DNA of 64,000 nt from Castanea sativa (Eukaryota > Streptophyta > Magnoliopsida > Fagales > Fagaceae), in NCBI RefSeq assembly GCF_040712315.1, contig NC_134015.1:53607464-53671463 (forward strand), written 5' to 3'. Positions 33,285-44,849 of this stretch are shown here, piece after piece. The number at the start of each line of letters is the position of its first letter. Within the stretch, counting starts at the first letter, position 1. The notes beneath the pieces were generated by a model. That model was not told the DNA's origin. It did not search any database and was given only the letters and a program-made list of their open reading frames with translations. A program made the translations under genes and the position numbers.

Positions 33285-34035
33285 TGAGGTTGTACCTTTT
33301 AATTGTTAGAAATAAATCCTTTGTCTCTTAGCCAAAAAATTAAATATAAGCAGAACTATGGTGCTACTGTTTGGTTTCTATAAAGGGTTGGCTGAGTGTT
33401 TTGTTTCTACTGTTCAATGCTTAAAACTCGCATATGTTAGAAAGATTTCCATTTGAAGTTAGAAATTGCAGCTTGTTGAAATTGCAGAGAGAGAAGAGAG
33501 ACTTTTCTCAAGGATGCCTTTCAATAGTCATTGTCAATGTCATTGTATGGCCGTAAGATTTTTCTTAAGCTAGAAATGTTGCAGGCCCTTCTTGACATTC
33601 CAAGCAATTATCAACTCACAATGTTCCCCAGACTTTAAGGGCTGACCAAGGAAACCGTCCATCTAAGACATCACTCCAAGAAAGCCCAAATAGGAGGAAG
33701 AACGCAAGTCTACACATAAGCCAACCGAGGAAGTCAATCTCACCCGAGGCTGTACCAATTTGGCCAGCGAAACGATATATTTCAATACCGGTATATCGTT
33801 TCGAGTTTATCGCTATTTAAAAAATATATATGATTTGTATATATTTTAAAAATAAATAAATAAATAAATATTATTTGTATGTTTATAACTTTAATTACTT
33901 GGTAAAAGTTAATTTTTTAAGCCATTAAACTTGTTTAGCTTATAAGAGCACTAGCATTGGAGTGTGTAAACACTTCCTAGTTGCTATCTTACAACCTAAA
34001 CTACCCAGAATCCACTCCATCCGAGTTTGTAAACT

Positions 34036-34085
<50 letters not shown>

Positions 34086-35005
34086 ACCTTACTATTCATA
34101 AGCTATAAAAAAATATATATTATTTTAATATGTGGTTGTGTGTGAAGAGAAAAAGTGAGTGGGGAAAAAGAGAGAATAATACTTTTTATTATTTTATTAG
34201 GTACTTTGTATTATTTTATTAGATTGTATGTAAAAATAAAAGTTGGGATGTAATGTGAATGGTAAAATGGGTTGGTAAAATAGATAAAGTGATGTTTGAA
34301 AATATAAAATAGGTTTTTTTTTTTTTTTTGCATTCCCGGATGTTAATGTTGTAGATTTAATATAAAAAATATGAACAAAGATAAAAGTATAAGACAAAAA
34401 TAAAATAAAAAATAAAAAAAGGAGTAGTAAGTGAGAAATGAGAAATTACGCGAGAGAGAGTTGGTAGAAGAAGATTAAATAATTAAAAAAACTAAAACAG
34501 TGGTTGATAAAACCAAAGAATACAATTTTTTCCATCTTTCAGGTAACTTTTGTTAGCTTTTTACTCCACACATGTTAACTTACTGACAAGCCCAACTTCT
34601 CATTTCACACAATTTAAACTTCCAAGACTTTCTCCATCTCACGTGAATTGCTATATTTCTCTTCCCACCGCACATACTTTTAGATTTTTCTCTCCAACAT
34701 GGGACTATTTCCCTTTCATTAGCCGAAACATGTTTTCAGATTTGATCTCTCTCTCTCTCTCTCTCCCTCTCTCTTAGATCAAGCATTCAACTCCATTTCA
34801 CAGCTTCAGTGCCGGTGCCGCTGTTCATTGCCAGCCAAATTCACTATCACCCGTGCCAGATTTGCTATCTCCAATGTGAGGCCAAGATGAAGAGATCCCA
34901 AATCAGTGCGAGGAGGAGAATTTCTGGGTTATTATGTGTGTGTGTATCTCCTTACACAGCCAAAACGGGTCCAATACACAACCGAAACGGGTCCAATATT
35001 TAAAC
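33285..35005. other. 3' flank of GSTU gene D
   Basis: Noncoding, homologous to 57660-59460. Contains a TA microsatellite (34038-34082), a CT-rich run near 34748-34776 and the repeat junction at 35005. The small ORFs here are not conserved as genes. Confidence 0.6.
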
Positions 35006-35424
35006 GGATTGTTAGCCCAGTTAAAGTGGAGGCCCAGATTATTATTTTTTTCTTTCTTTGTTTTTAGTGAGTGGAATCCCCTCTATGGCCCTATCATTGT
35101 CTTACACAAACTAAATAATTATATATAAGAAGATATCACAGTCTGATTTGTTGGATAATGACTTAGTTTGAGTAGATTGGACCAATTGGGTTAATGATAT
35201 GTGGCTAAAAGTAAACATGTGTTACCATTGTGATGGGTCTAATGCAACTGAATACTTAACTCAAGTTTTGCCCATTAAATAATAAATTAAAATCTAAGAT
35301 CTTATGGATTACCTAAACCTAAAAACTACTTGATCAATCCTATAAGGATGCAGGCCAAAAGTGTTTGTTACGAAACATGTAAGTCATTGTACATGTAACA
35401 TAGTTCTTATGCTCTTTCTTCATT

Positions 35425-37538
35425 TCTTGTCGCCCAAGAAGACAAAGGTTGCTATCATGCTAGGCCAATTTTCTTATCCCATATTTTACCATTAAAATCT
35501 TGAACTATGTACAAATTCTTTGACTTCTTCTCCAAGATTTTAATCAAGAAGCATCTAGTCCAACTCTAATAAAATTTCAAATCTTTCCATTATCACTATT
35601 GACTAAAGTGTTCTCTGACCCACCAAACACCAAAATACAGTGCAAAAGATCTCACAAAAGGAACTCTATAAATCAATGCCTCAAAACAGCCATACATGCA
35701 ATTCTTGAAATATGAAATTTTCAACAACAAAAAAGAAATAGTTACTTAAAAAATGTTGAAGCAAGATTTATTAAATAATATAAATTTTGGACAAGTTTGT
35801 AGGACCAAAAAAAATGCCCTCCAAAATTAAAAAATTCAATTATAATAACAAATAGTGAAACAAAAAAATATATAAGGATGATATAAAAAGAAAAAAAAAT
35901 ACTAAATAAATCCCACACTCACATCACGTGCAAAAGACGTGGGGTTGTTTATGGCAGCCTAAGCTTACAGTCCACACCAAAAATAAAAAAGAGATACACA
36001 GACAGAGCATTTGCAAGCAGAAAAAAGAAAAGAAAAGAAGAGAGCGAAAAAAAAAAAAAAAAAAAAAAAAAAGAGCAAGTGAAGAGGAGGAGCACGCAGA
36101 AATAGGTTTATATATGAGATTTTATTAGTCTCTTTCTTCTCTAAATTTCTCTCTATCCCTCTTCCTTAAAACTGAATTTTTGTTTGGTAAAACAAATAGA
36201 GTGAAGTTTCTTGAGAAGTTCTTAACTCCATATATGAAACTTGAAGTTCTACCAATCAAATGAACAAATAAGTCTTTGACTTTACCACTTTGAATCAAAT
36301 TTATGGAATCATTGATTCTACCATTATATAGAGTCCTTGAGTTTACCAATTTAAAAATTGGAGTCTTCGACTCTCCTCCATTTAAACAAGTTGATGGAAT
36401 CTTTGGTTCCACCATTATACTTAGTAATTCCACCAATTAAACAATTTGAAATTATTGATTCTACCAATTTAAAATAGAGAAATGATATGTCCACAACATT
36501 TTTACAACATTTTTACAACAAATCCTAAATGGCAAGTTATTACTAGTTGTTATTGTTGGGACAAAAAAGTAATCTTAGTTTTAGATTCAAATTTGAACCT
36601 ATAACAACTAACCACCTATGATTTGTTGTAAAATTGTTGTAAAAATGTTGTGGACGTAGCACCTCTCTTTAAAATAATACACTTAATGGAGTCCTTTACT
36701 CCTAAAATTATTTTAAATAAAGTGGGGTTTTTAATTCCTTCAAAATCCAATATGACTAATTCTTAAGATTCCTAATTCCTTAAACAAAATTGGAGTTTCC
36801 AATTCACAAAATAAAATGACCATAAAATTGATGTGAGGAAATTTTTTGATTCCCAATTTCTAAAACATGTTTGTAAAAATAAAATTGCTTCAAAGGAGTT
36901 TTCTTTCCCTTAATTAAATTTGGAAACTTCAATCAAAATATCATTGCTTGTTAAAATTCCTACATACAATTTCTCAAAAAGAGAATCCTTAGTTCAAAAT
37001 CCATAAAAACATGGGTCCTTGATTTATCTTTGATATTAAAATAAATTATCTCACCCAAAACAAAATTAAGTCAATACTTAATTAAATACCAAGTCTTTGA
37101 CTTAAATGTCCATCACTTATATTGGACAAAATCATATTTGAGGATTTTGAATCTAAAACCTCAATTTAAGAACTACGAATTAGTTTGATCCCCACCAAGG
37201 GTACATAGGCAACTTAAATAAATTATTAGGTGCAACCACAAATGAATAAAAACATATATCCCTCCAAACATAAAAATAAATAAACTTATGTACAAAAGCA
37301 ATGTGGTTGAAATCAAAAGATCTTCCCTTGAAACAAAAGATTGTAACTAAGAGATACATTATCTTAAATGGACAAAACTTTATGAAACTACGAAGCTTTT
37401 CATGAGGTTGTTGCTGTGGTTTTTAGCCCCGAAAAGAACCCAGCAATTATGGCATGGTTGAAAGCTCTAAAAAACCATCCATTGATGAAGGAAATGCTCC
37501 CACCTCATGACAAGTTGGTTGCTGAGATGAGTGGATAG
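35425..37538 (+). pseudogene. Gutted B-type GSTU, unit II
   Basis: Same architecture as the unit I relic. A B-type promoter (TATA near 35667) comes first, then the 1.5-kb foreign insert, then the 3' part of exon 2 (about 37379-37538), ending in TAG. The foreign insert also lost about 36 bp near 36962. Confidence 0.78.
36477..36667. mobile_element. Mutator-type MITE private to unit II
   Basis: 191 bp. The 9-bp duplication tttaaaata lies at 36468-36476 and 36668-36676. Inverted ends are GAGAAATGATATGTCCACAA and, reversed, GAGAGGTGCTACGTCCACAA, followed by a shared catttttacaac. Empty sites occur at about 28499-28507 (unit I) and 52211-52219 (unit III). Confidence 0.9.
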
Positions 37539-37614
37539 TACTTGGGCCAATCTCCTTGAGGTTGATGCTTAGGCTAAAGGAAATCCAATCATATACTAGC
37601 TACTTAAATAAAAG

Positions 37615-38594
37615 CTGGGGTAGCTGTACGTTATCTTCAAGGGTTCAAAATGAACCTCTTGACTTGGAAATTAAAAAATATTATTTATATAAAATATTTG
37701 TTTTATTAGTTTGATTTACACTTAAAAGTATTTTTCACCTTTAATCATAGCTCAATCTAAAATCAAGTAACAACACAGATCAGTCAATCTCAAAACCCAA
37801 AACAGTACAAACTACTCTCGCTTTCTCTCTTTGATTTGATTTCCAATCTCATTCTCATGAATCTCATCATATCTTCTTTTTTTTAACTATTTAAATCAGT
37901 ATCTCTCTTTATTATAAATTTATATTATATATGTGTGGAATATTGATTGTATGCGTAATTTATTTATTTTGTCATAATATTATTTGTGTGAATTGTAATG
38001 TGTGTGAATGTGTGTGTGTATTATAAATATAATATAACTTTATATAATTTAATAATTAGAAAATACAGAGAGTTTGTTACATGTGTGTATATTGTTAAAA
38101 AAAACAAATGATGTTTCAAATATTTGATTGGTTAAGTAGACACTTAGTATATTATTTATGTATAAATGAATGTGGTTATATGGGTCAATAATTAATACAA
38201 TTTCAATGGATTTAGTTTTGTCATTTAGTTTAAATATTTTTTATAAAAACAATGAAATATTTTTTATAAAAAAAAAAATGACAAATAGGAAATAACAATT
38301 GAATAAAAATAAAAATGTTGTACAAACTTAAGAAAATAAAATGTTCACACTTATCCATATTAACAATAAATAATGACAATTAATAATGAACTATCATGTA
38401 ACTATTTCAAAACATGAAAACTTTTAAAATGAAATTGTAAAACTTCATATATTTCTTTTTTTGTAAAAAAAACTTCATGTATTTGCATTTTTTTTGTCAA
38501 TAATTCAATAAATTCAAGTTCTATTTTTATTAAATTATTATTAATTTAAGTTTCTTAATAACAATCCTTAAAAACAATTTTGGAGCCGCCACTA
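37615..38594. mobile_element. hAT-like element, unit II copy (no Helitron)
   Basis: Flanked by aataaaag (37607-37614, 38595-38602). It lacks the nested Helitron and gives the clean A-T target at 38534/38535. The last base of the terminus has mutated (cacta rather than cactg). Confidence 0.8.
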
Positions 38595-38639
38595 AATAAA
38601 AGGGATATAAATATCCTACGGTGTTTATTGAATAATGGA

Positions 38640-39398
38640 TGTAGGGAGTAGAAGGACCCAAATGGGCATATGGGCCTTTGGACTGTAGCAAGGAGGGTCA
38701 ACCTGCTCTTGAGCTAAGAATTTGTTAGTACTGCGAATCGGCCCATACGCCGAGGATCCGAGGACACATCCGAGGGTAAGTTTATCCTCGGATAGACCCA
38801 GGAGAACTCGGAGCTTCACTATGAAGGTCAAGGCAATATTCCGGAAAGACTGTTGGTTAAAAGGGGGAAACCCTAAACCTTCGAGGTACACCGGTGTTAG
38901 AAAGATACCAAAAGCAAAGGCTGCCACCTCCACATTAAAGACTCTGCACCTACCTCCCTGGCCGCATTAATAGGGAAGTGACCCCTGAACAGTAGAACTG
39001 AAACTTCTGGTCACTATTCAAAGGTACTAAGAAAAGAAATATCTAGGAGGGAGGGGGTTGGAGCAACACGTGGATAAAGCATTAGGAAAAGAAGTATTTA
39101 AGGGGGATGAACGCCAAAGAAAAAGGGGGGTCTGTAACGAAGAAAAGAAGTTAAGAATTGTAACTTTTAAGAAAGAAAGAGAAATAATACAGAAATAGTT
39201 CTCGGCTTATGTCCGAGGAGGCCTATTTGCAATTATCATTTGTTATTTACAAGTGTTTGTAACTCTTAGCCTGTTATCAAGTTCTCAGTGCCTCTAACCT
39301 AGATTTCAAGCCCACACTCCATAAATTTGATTGTTTAAGGCTTATTGGGCCTGAGCCCGTAGTTGTCTTTGGGGTCCAGGTGCAATTGTGCACTTACA
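38640..39398 (+). repeat. Tat element 2, 5' LTR
   Basis: TG...CA ended, 759 bp. A TATA-like tatttaagg occurs near 39097. Related to but clearly diverged from the LTR of element 1; the last 30 bp (gtgcacttaca end) are well conserved. Confidence 0.92.
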
Positions 39399-39400
39399 AT

Positions 39401-39417
39401 TGGCACCGTCTGTGGGG
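39401..39417 (+). promoter_or_regulatory. Primer-binding site of Tat element 2
   Basis: tggcaccgtctgtgggg, two bases past the LTR. Element 1 has tggcgcc here, so one CpG has become CA, weakening the match to the presumed Asp tRNA. Confidence 0.75.
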
Positions 39418-39445
39418 AGTCTAGTCTAGAAAGGGTTGGGATACT

Positions 39446-41479
39446 ATGGCAGGCCTAGGTTCTCACCATGCAGAATCACAGGGATCACAACCGGAGGATC
39501 ATTTCGAGCGTCTTGAGTGTCAAAGGGATCGTGAGGGAAGTGTCCATACAGAATACCCTAGGGCTAGCCATACTCATGGCGGGGGTAGCACCACCCACGA
39601 GGATGGTGCTAAAGCCATGCAGAAGGAGATTGGTCGTTTGAAAAGAAAGCTGCGCCGCGCTAAACGTAGGCCTTCACCGTCCTCATCTAATCCTTCCTCA
39701 AAGGATGTCCGGGGAGGCAGTTATAGCTCAAGGTCATGCTCACCCCCCAGCGCAATGTCCTCTTGTGAGGAGGACGACCTGCCAGCTCGCAGATGCAAGA
39801 AGCTTCCTTCTAGGGGCTTAGGGAACGATGCTATGAGTCGGGCGTTGCACCAACTCTCCAAATCTCCATTTTCACGGAGGATTGAGAAAGGGAAGCTTCC
39901 TAGGAGGTTTACCCAGCCCACCTTTACCATCTACAATGGCCGGACTGATCCGGTGGAGCACGTGAGTCACTTTAACCAGAGGATGGCGGTGCACTCTCAT
40001 AACGAGACCCTCATGTGTAAATTTTTCCCCTCTAGCTTGGGACTTGTTGCTATGAGGTGGTTCAACGGCCTTAAATTGGGGTCTATAGGTTCGTTTGGGG
40101 AGCTCACTAGAGCATTCGCTTCGCGGTTCATTACGTGTAGCAGAGTACCTCGGCCATTAGACTCGCTGCTATCCATGACCATGAGAGAAGGGGAGACGTT
40201 GAAAGCATACTCCGACCGGTACTGGGAGATGTTTAATGAAATAGATGGTGACTTTGATGAGGTGGCGCTCAATACCTTTAAGGTAGGTCTTCCTACTGAT
40301 CACGACTTGAGAAAGTCTTTGACCAAGAAGCCCGTCCGCAGCGTACGTCGCTTCATGGACCGTATTGACGAGTACAAAAGAGTGGAGGAAGACCAGCAGC
40401 AAGGAAAGGGTAAGGAGAAGGTTATCCCGCAGGAGAGAAGGGATTTCAAGTTGGACAGATACCACAACAACAAGCCGAGGAGAGATTGCATCGGGCAGTC
40501 CGGCTCAGCATCAACTCAGGCTGTGAACACTGTGTTTCGAGAACCAGTACACCAATTACTTGAGAAAGTTCGTAAGGAGCCCTTCTTCAGGTGGCCTAGT
40601 AAGATGGCAGGAGACCCTGCGAAGAGGAATCAGAACCTCTTTTGTCAGTACCATCAGGATGTGGGCCACACTACCGAGAACTGTCGGACCCTTTGGAACC
40701 ACTTGGAGCAGCTAGTCACTGAAGGAAAACTAAAGCAGCACTTGTGTCAACCTGGTGGACAAGGCAGTCAATCTGGCTCAAACAATCAGAGGAACGGTTC
40801 ATCTCGGCCGGCGTTAGGAACAATTAGTGTTATTTTTGCTGCACCTGGCAGGACCGGCTCGGGTCCCACCAGGGTGATGGCAGTTTCACATCCTCAGGCC
40901 GAGGAGTCAGGCTGCAGGCCGAAGAGGTTGAAGCTGAATTTTCCCGTCTTGGGATTTTTCGAGGAGGATAAGGTGGGGACTATCCAATACCATGACGATG
41001 CTCTTGTAGTTACTCTTAGGATAGGGAATTATAATGTGAGGAGGGTGATGATAGATCAGGGCAGCGGTGCAGATATCATGTACCCTGATTTATTTAAGGG
41101 GTTAAGGTTGAAGCTGGAAGATCTTACTCCTTATGACTCCCCACTCATAAGCTTCGAGGGAAGGGCCGTTGTGCCGAAGGGACAGGTTTGTTTGCCCGAG
41201 GGACAGGTTCGTTTGCCCGTTCAATCTGACTCAGAAACGGTTGAGGTGGATTTCATTGTGGTTGACGCGTACTCCCCATATACAGCCATCCTCGCCAGGC
41301 CATGGCTGCACGCTCTGAGATCCGTCTCCTCTACCTTGCATGTTAAGGTTAAGTTCCCCTCTGGGGAATATGTTGAGGAAATCCTCGGCAGCCAATCGGT
41401 GGCCAGGCAATGCATATCGGCCACAGTGCTTCATCAGACAGAAGCCGAGTCATCAGCTTTGCCCATCCAAGAGTCATAG
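39446..41479 (+). CDS. Gag-protease polyprotein of Tat element 2
   Basis: 677 aa, open throughout, parallel to the element 1 protein. It has a basic/serine N-terminal region, the gag domain (about 150-310), a C-x2-H-x4-H-x4-C knuckle (CQYHQDVGHTTENC) and a protease with IDQGSGADIMY. It is seven residues longer because of a small tandem duplication in the protease C-terminal part (GQVCLPE next to GQVRLPV, DNA near 41178-41220). It ends in TAG followed by CAA TTA with pol in the same frame. Confidence 0.92.
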   Translation: MAGLGSHHAESQGSQPEDHFERLECQRDREGSVHTEYPRASHTHGGGSTTHEDGAKAMQKEIGRLKRKLRRAKRRPSPSSSNPSSKDVRGGSYSSRSCSPPSAMSSCEEDDLPARRCKKLPSRGLGNDAMSRALHQLSKSPFSRRIEKGKLPRRFTQPTFTIYNGRTDPVEHVSHFNQRMAVHSHNETLMCKFFPSSLGLVAMRWFNGLKLGSIGSFGELTRAFASRFITCSRVPRPLDSLLSMTMREGETLKAYSDRYWEMFNEIDGDFDEVALNTFKVGLPTDHDLRKSLTKKPVRSVRRFMDRIDEYKRVEEDQQQGKGKEKVIPQERRDFKLDRYHNNKPRRDCIGQSGSASTQAVNTVFREPVHQLLEKVRKEPFFRWPSKMAGDPAKRNQNLFCQYHQDVGHTTENCRTLWNHLEQLVTEGKLKQHLCQPGGQGSQSGSNNQRNGSSRPALGTISVIFAAPGRTGSGPTRVMAVSHPQAEESGCRPKRLKLNFPVLGFFEEDKVGTIQYHDDALVVTLRIGNYNVRRVMIDQGSGADIMYPDLFKGLRLKLEDLTPYDSPLISFEGRAVVPKGQVCLPEGQVRLPVQSDSETVEVDFIVVDAYSPYTAILARPWLHALRSVSSTLHVKVKFPSGEYVEEILGSQSVARQCISATVLHQTEAESSALPIQES

Positions 41480-41485
41480 CAATTA
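41477..41485 (+). promoter_or_regulatory. UAG CAA UUA readthrough site between gag-protease and pol
   Basis: Identical in sequence and position to 11044-11052 of element 1. No ATG lies in the pol frame before conserved pol sequence (reading starts QLTVPDAPGAETGEEAV), so readthrough of this stop is the simplest route to Gag-Pol. Confidence 0.72.
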
Positions 41486-44400
41486 ACAGTTCCGGATGCA
41501 CCTGGAGCGGAAACAGGAGAAGAGGCTGTTTGTGAGGAGTTAGAGAAGTTTTTGATAGCGGATGACCCAGAAAGGTTCTTCCAAGTTGGCATACGTTTGC
41601 CACACCAGGAGAAGATGGAGTTGTTGGAATTTCTGAAGGACAATATTGATGTTTTTGCGTGGGACCCTTATGAGGCTCGCGGCGTGGACCCGAGCTTCAT
41701 TTGTCATCATTTAAACGTCAACCCTGCTATTGTTCCGAGAAGGCAGCCACCGCGGCGTTCTTCCAAAGAACATTCCGAGGCCGTGAAGCAAGAGGTACTC
41801 AAACTCAAGAGGGCTGGGGCTATTAAAGAGGTTTTCTACCCCGAATGGTTGGTGCATACGGTTGTGGTTAAAAAGAAGAATGGAACGTGGAGAGTATGTG
41901 TGGACTTCACAGATTTGAACAAGGCCTGCCCCAAGGATTCGTTCCCAATGCCGCGTATTGATCAACTAGTGGATGCCACTGTCGGACATCCTAGGATGAG
42001 TTTTTTGGACGCCTTCCAGGGTTACCATCAGATTCTCTTGACGTTGGAGGATCAAGAGAAGACTACTTTCATTACTCCAACGAGGAACTACCACTATAAG
42101 GTCATGCCATTTGGGTTGAAAAATGCTGAGGCTACTTACCAAAGAATGATGACCAGAATGTTCGAACAGCAACTGGGGAAGACCATTGAAGTATATGTGG
42201 ATGATATGGTGGTGAAGAGTAAAACAGTACCTTCACACGTGAAAGATCTGACCGACACCTTCCAGATGCTAAGAAAGTACAAGCTGCGCCTTAACGCCTT
42301 AAAGTGCTCTTTTGGCGTGGGTTCTGGAAAGTTCTTGGGATATATGATTACTCATAGAGGCATAGAGGTAAACCCAGCGCAGGTTAAGGCTATTCAGGAT
42401 TTGCAACCGCCTCAGAACCCAAAAGAAATCCAGAAATTGACCGGAATGATTGCCGCATTGAACAGATTTATATCTCGGTCAGCTGACCGGTGTCGTCCTT
42501 TCTTCCAGTTGTTGAACAAGTGGAAAGGGTTTCAATGGACCAAGGACTGCGTGTTAGCTTTCCAACAGCTTAAGCAATATCTTTCTCGGCCACCCATTTT
42601 ATCTCGCCCCGAGGCGGACGAGGTCTTCTTTGCTTATCTGGCAGTGGCTGCCCACGCGGTCAGCCTGGTCCTTATAAGGAATGAAAACGGGGTGCAAAGA
42701 CCGGTCTACTATGTTAGTAAGTCTTTGAATGAGGCCGAGGTGCGCTACCTACTCTTGGAGAAAGCACTTCTGGCTATAGTTCATGCCACGCGGAAGCTTC
42801 CTCATTATTTCCAGTCCCACACGGTGGTGGTTCTTACCCAATTGCCTCTCAAGGCGGTGTTACGCAGCGCCGATTACTATGGCAGGGTGGCAAAGTGGGG
42901 AACCATTCTGGGAGCCTTTGACGTTAAATACAAGCCTCACACCTCGGTGAAGGGCCAGGTCCTCGCTGACTTGGTGGCAGAGTTTACCGAACCATTGCTA
43001 GAAGAAACTCTGAAAGAAGCACACATGGATGGAAAATCAGTTGGTGTTATCACGGCTGCAGCCCTTCCGACTTGGAGAATGTATGTGGATGGAGCAGCTA
43101 ATCAGAAAGGGTCCAGTGTTGGACTTGTCCTGATATCCCCTGACGGGATTGTCTTCGAAAAATCTTTGAGATTGGCGTTCTCGGCTACTAATAATGAGGC
43201 CGAGTATGAAGCAGTCTTGGTGGGCATGAAGATGGTACATAGGATGGGTGGAAAGGAAGTCCATGCGTTCCCGGACTCTCAGTTAGTGGTCGGCCAAGTC
43301 ACGGGGACCATGGAGGCTAGAGACCCCAGAATGCAGGAATATTTGGCCTAGGTCAAGCGTCAGCAAGCCGAATTTGACTCCTTCGTCTTAGCTCACATTT
43401 CTAGGAGTGGGAATACCCATGCAGATTCTTTGGCTACGTTGGCAACGTCTTCGGCTCAAGGTTTGCCCAGGATTATCCTCGTGGAGGATTTGCTAGAGCC
43501 AACTCTTACCATTGTCAGCGCAGTTCACATTCATCTGATAAGGCCTGGACCTAGTTGGATCGACCCGGTTATATCTTTTCTTAAGAATAACATCCTTCCT
43601 GAGGACAAATCTGAAGCAGATAAGATACGTCGAAAGGCGCCACGTTTCTGGTTGTCCGAGGACCAAAAACTGTACAAACGATCCTTTTCGGGACCCTACT
43701 TATTGTGTGTACACCCGGAATCAACGAAAACGCTTTTGGAAGAATTGCATGAAGGGATTTGTGGAAGCCACACTGGGGGAAGGTCCTTAGCCCATAGAGC
43801 CCTGACTTAGGGTTATTGGTGGCCTAATATGCAGAGGGAGGCTCAGGACTATGCCAGAAAATGTGATCAATGCCAGAGGTTCGCCTCTAATATTCATCAA
43901 CCTGGAGGGGTTCTTAATCCTCTCTCCAGTCCTTGGTCTTTCGCACAATGGGGATTGGACATAGTGGGCCATTTCCGAGAGCAGTAGGTAACAAAAGATG
44001 GCTGCTCGTAGGGACGGACTACTTCACTAAATGGGTTGAGGCTGAGCCCTTAGCAAATATCAGAGACGTTGATTCCAAGAAGTTTGTTTGGAAAAATATC
44101 GTCACTAGGTTCGGAATACCACATACGCTTATATCAGACAATGGCGTTCAATTTGATAGCAAGGCTTTTAGGAAATATTGTGGTGATATGGGCATCATAA
44201 ATAGATACTCCACCCCAGCTTATCCTTAGGGAAATGGGCAAGCCGAGGCCGTTAACAAGGTTATAGTTAGTGGGCTCAAGAAAAGGTTGGACGATGCGAA
44301 AGGCAGATGGGTAGAAGAACTCCCACATGTTCTGTGGACGTATCGGACTACACAGCGCAGGTCCACGGGAGAAACACCATTTTCTATGACTTATGGAGCC

Positions 44401-44793
44401 GAGGCGGTTATATCTTTGGAATCTGGTTTTCCCACCCTGAAGACGAGTTCTTTTAGCCCGGAGAATAACAATGGACTCCAGGAGAAAGGTCTTGATTTAC
44501 TTGAGGAACGACGCGAGGCAGCTATGGTCCAAATGGCTTATTATCAACAGAAGCTAAAACGGGGATATGATGCCCACGTGAAGCTAAGGCCACTCGCACC
44601 TGGGGACCTTGTACTAAGAAAAATTGTGGGCATTTCTAAGAACCCAGCTTGGGGTAAGTTAGGACCAAACTGGGAAGGCCCTTATCGCATTGTTTCAGTA
44701 GCAGGCATAGGGTCGTATCGGCTAGCTGACCTAGATGAAAGAATTGTACTACGCCCATGGAATGTAAATAACCTTCGAAGGTATTATTATTAA
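41480..44793 (+). pseudogene. Tat element 2 pol: RT, two RNase H domains, integrase (broken)
   Basis: Open to 43351 through RT (YVDD at 42193-42204), RNase H and most of the second RNase H. It then has TAG at 43349-43351, 43808-43810 and 44227-44229, plus a 1-base loss near 43962 that shifts the frame within the first catalytic-Asp region of integrase. At the first two TAGs element 1 has CAG. The Glu of GQAEA is kept (44245-44247), unlike element 1. The C-terminal integrase tail is readable to the TAA at 44793. Confidence 0.9.
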
Positions 44794-44849
44794 TAAAATG
44801 TGCTTTTGTTTGTTATCAGTTCAAAGTTACAAATACCTCAGGGGCTTGC

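Larger units (their letters stand above)
27028..35005. repeat. Segmental repeat unit I (7.98 kb)
   Basis: Contains a gutted B-type GST, a nested transposon stack, a LINE tail, GSTU D and its 3' flank. The same order recurs at 35006-51158 (unit II, interrupted by Tat element 2 and truncated) and 51159-about 59460 (unit III). The junction at 35005/35006 joins the D downstream sequence (atatttaaac) to ggattgttagccc. Confidence 0.88.
35006..38634. repeat. Segmental repeat unit II, left part
   Basis: Parallel to 27028-31560. It lacks the Helitron and has a 191-bp MITE not in the other units. It is interrupted at 38640 by Tat element 2, then resumes at 50448. Confidence 0.88.
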
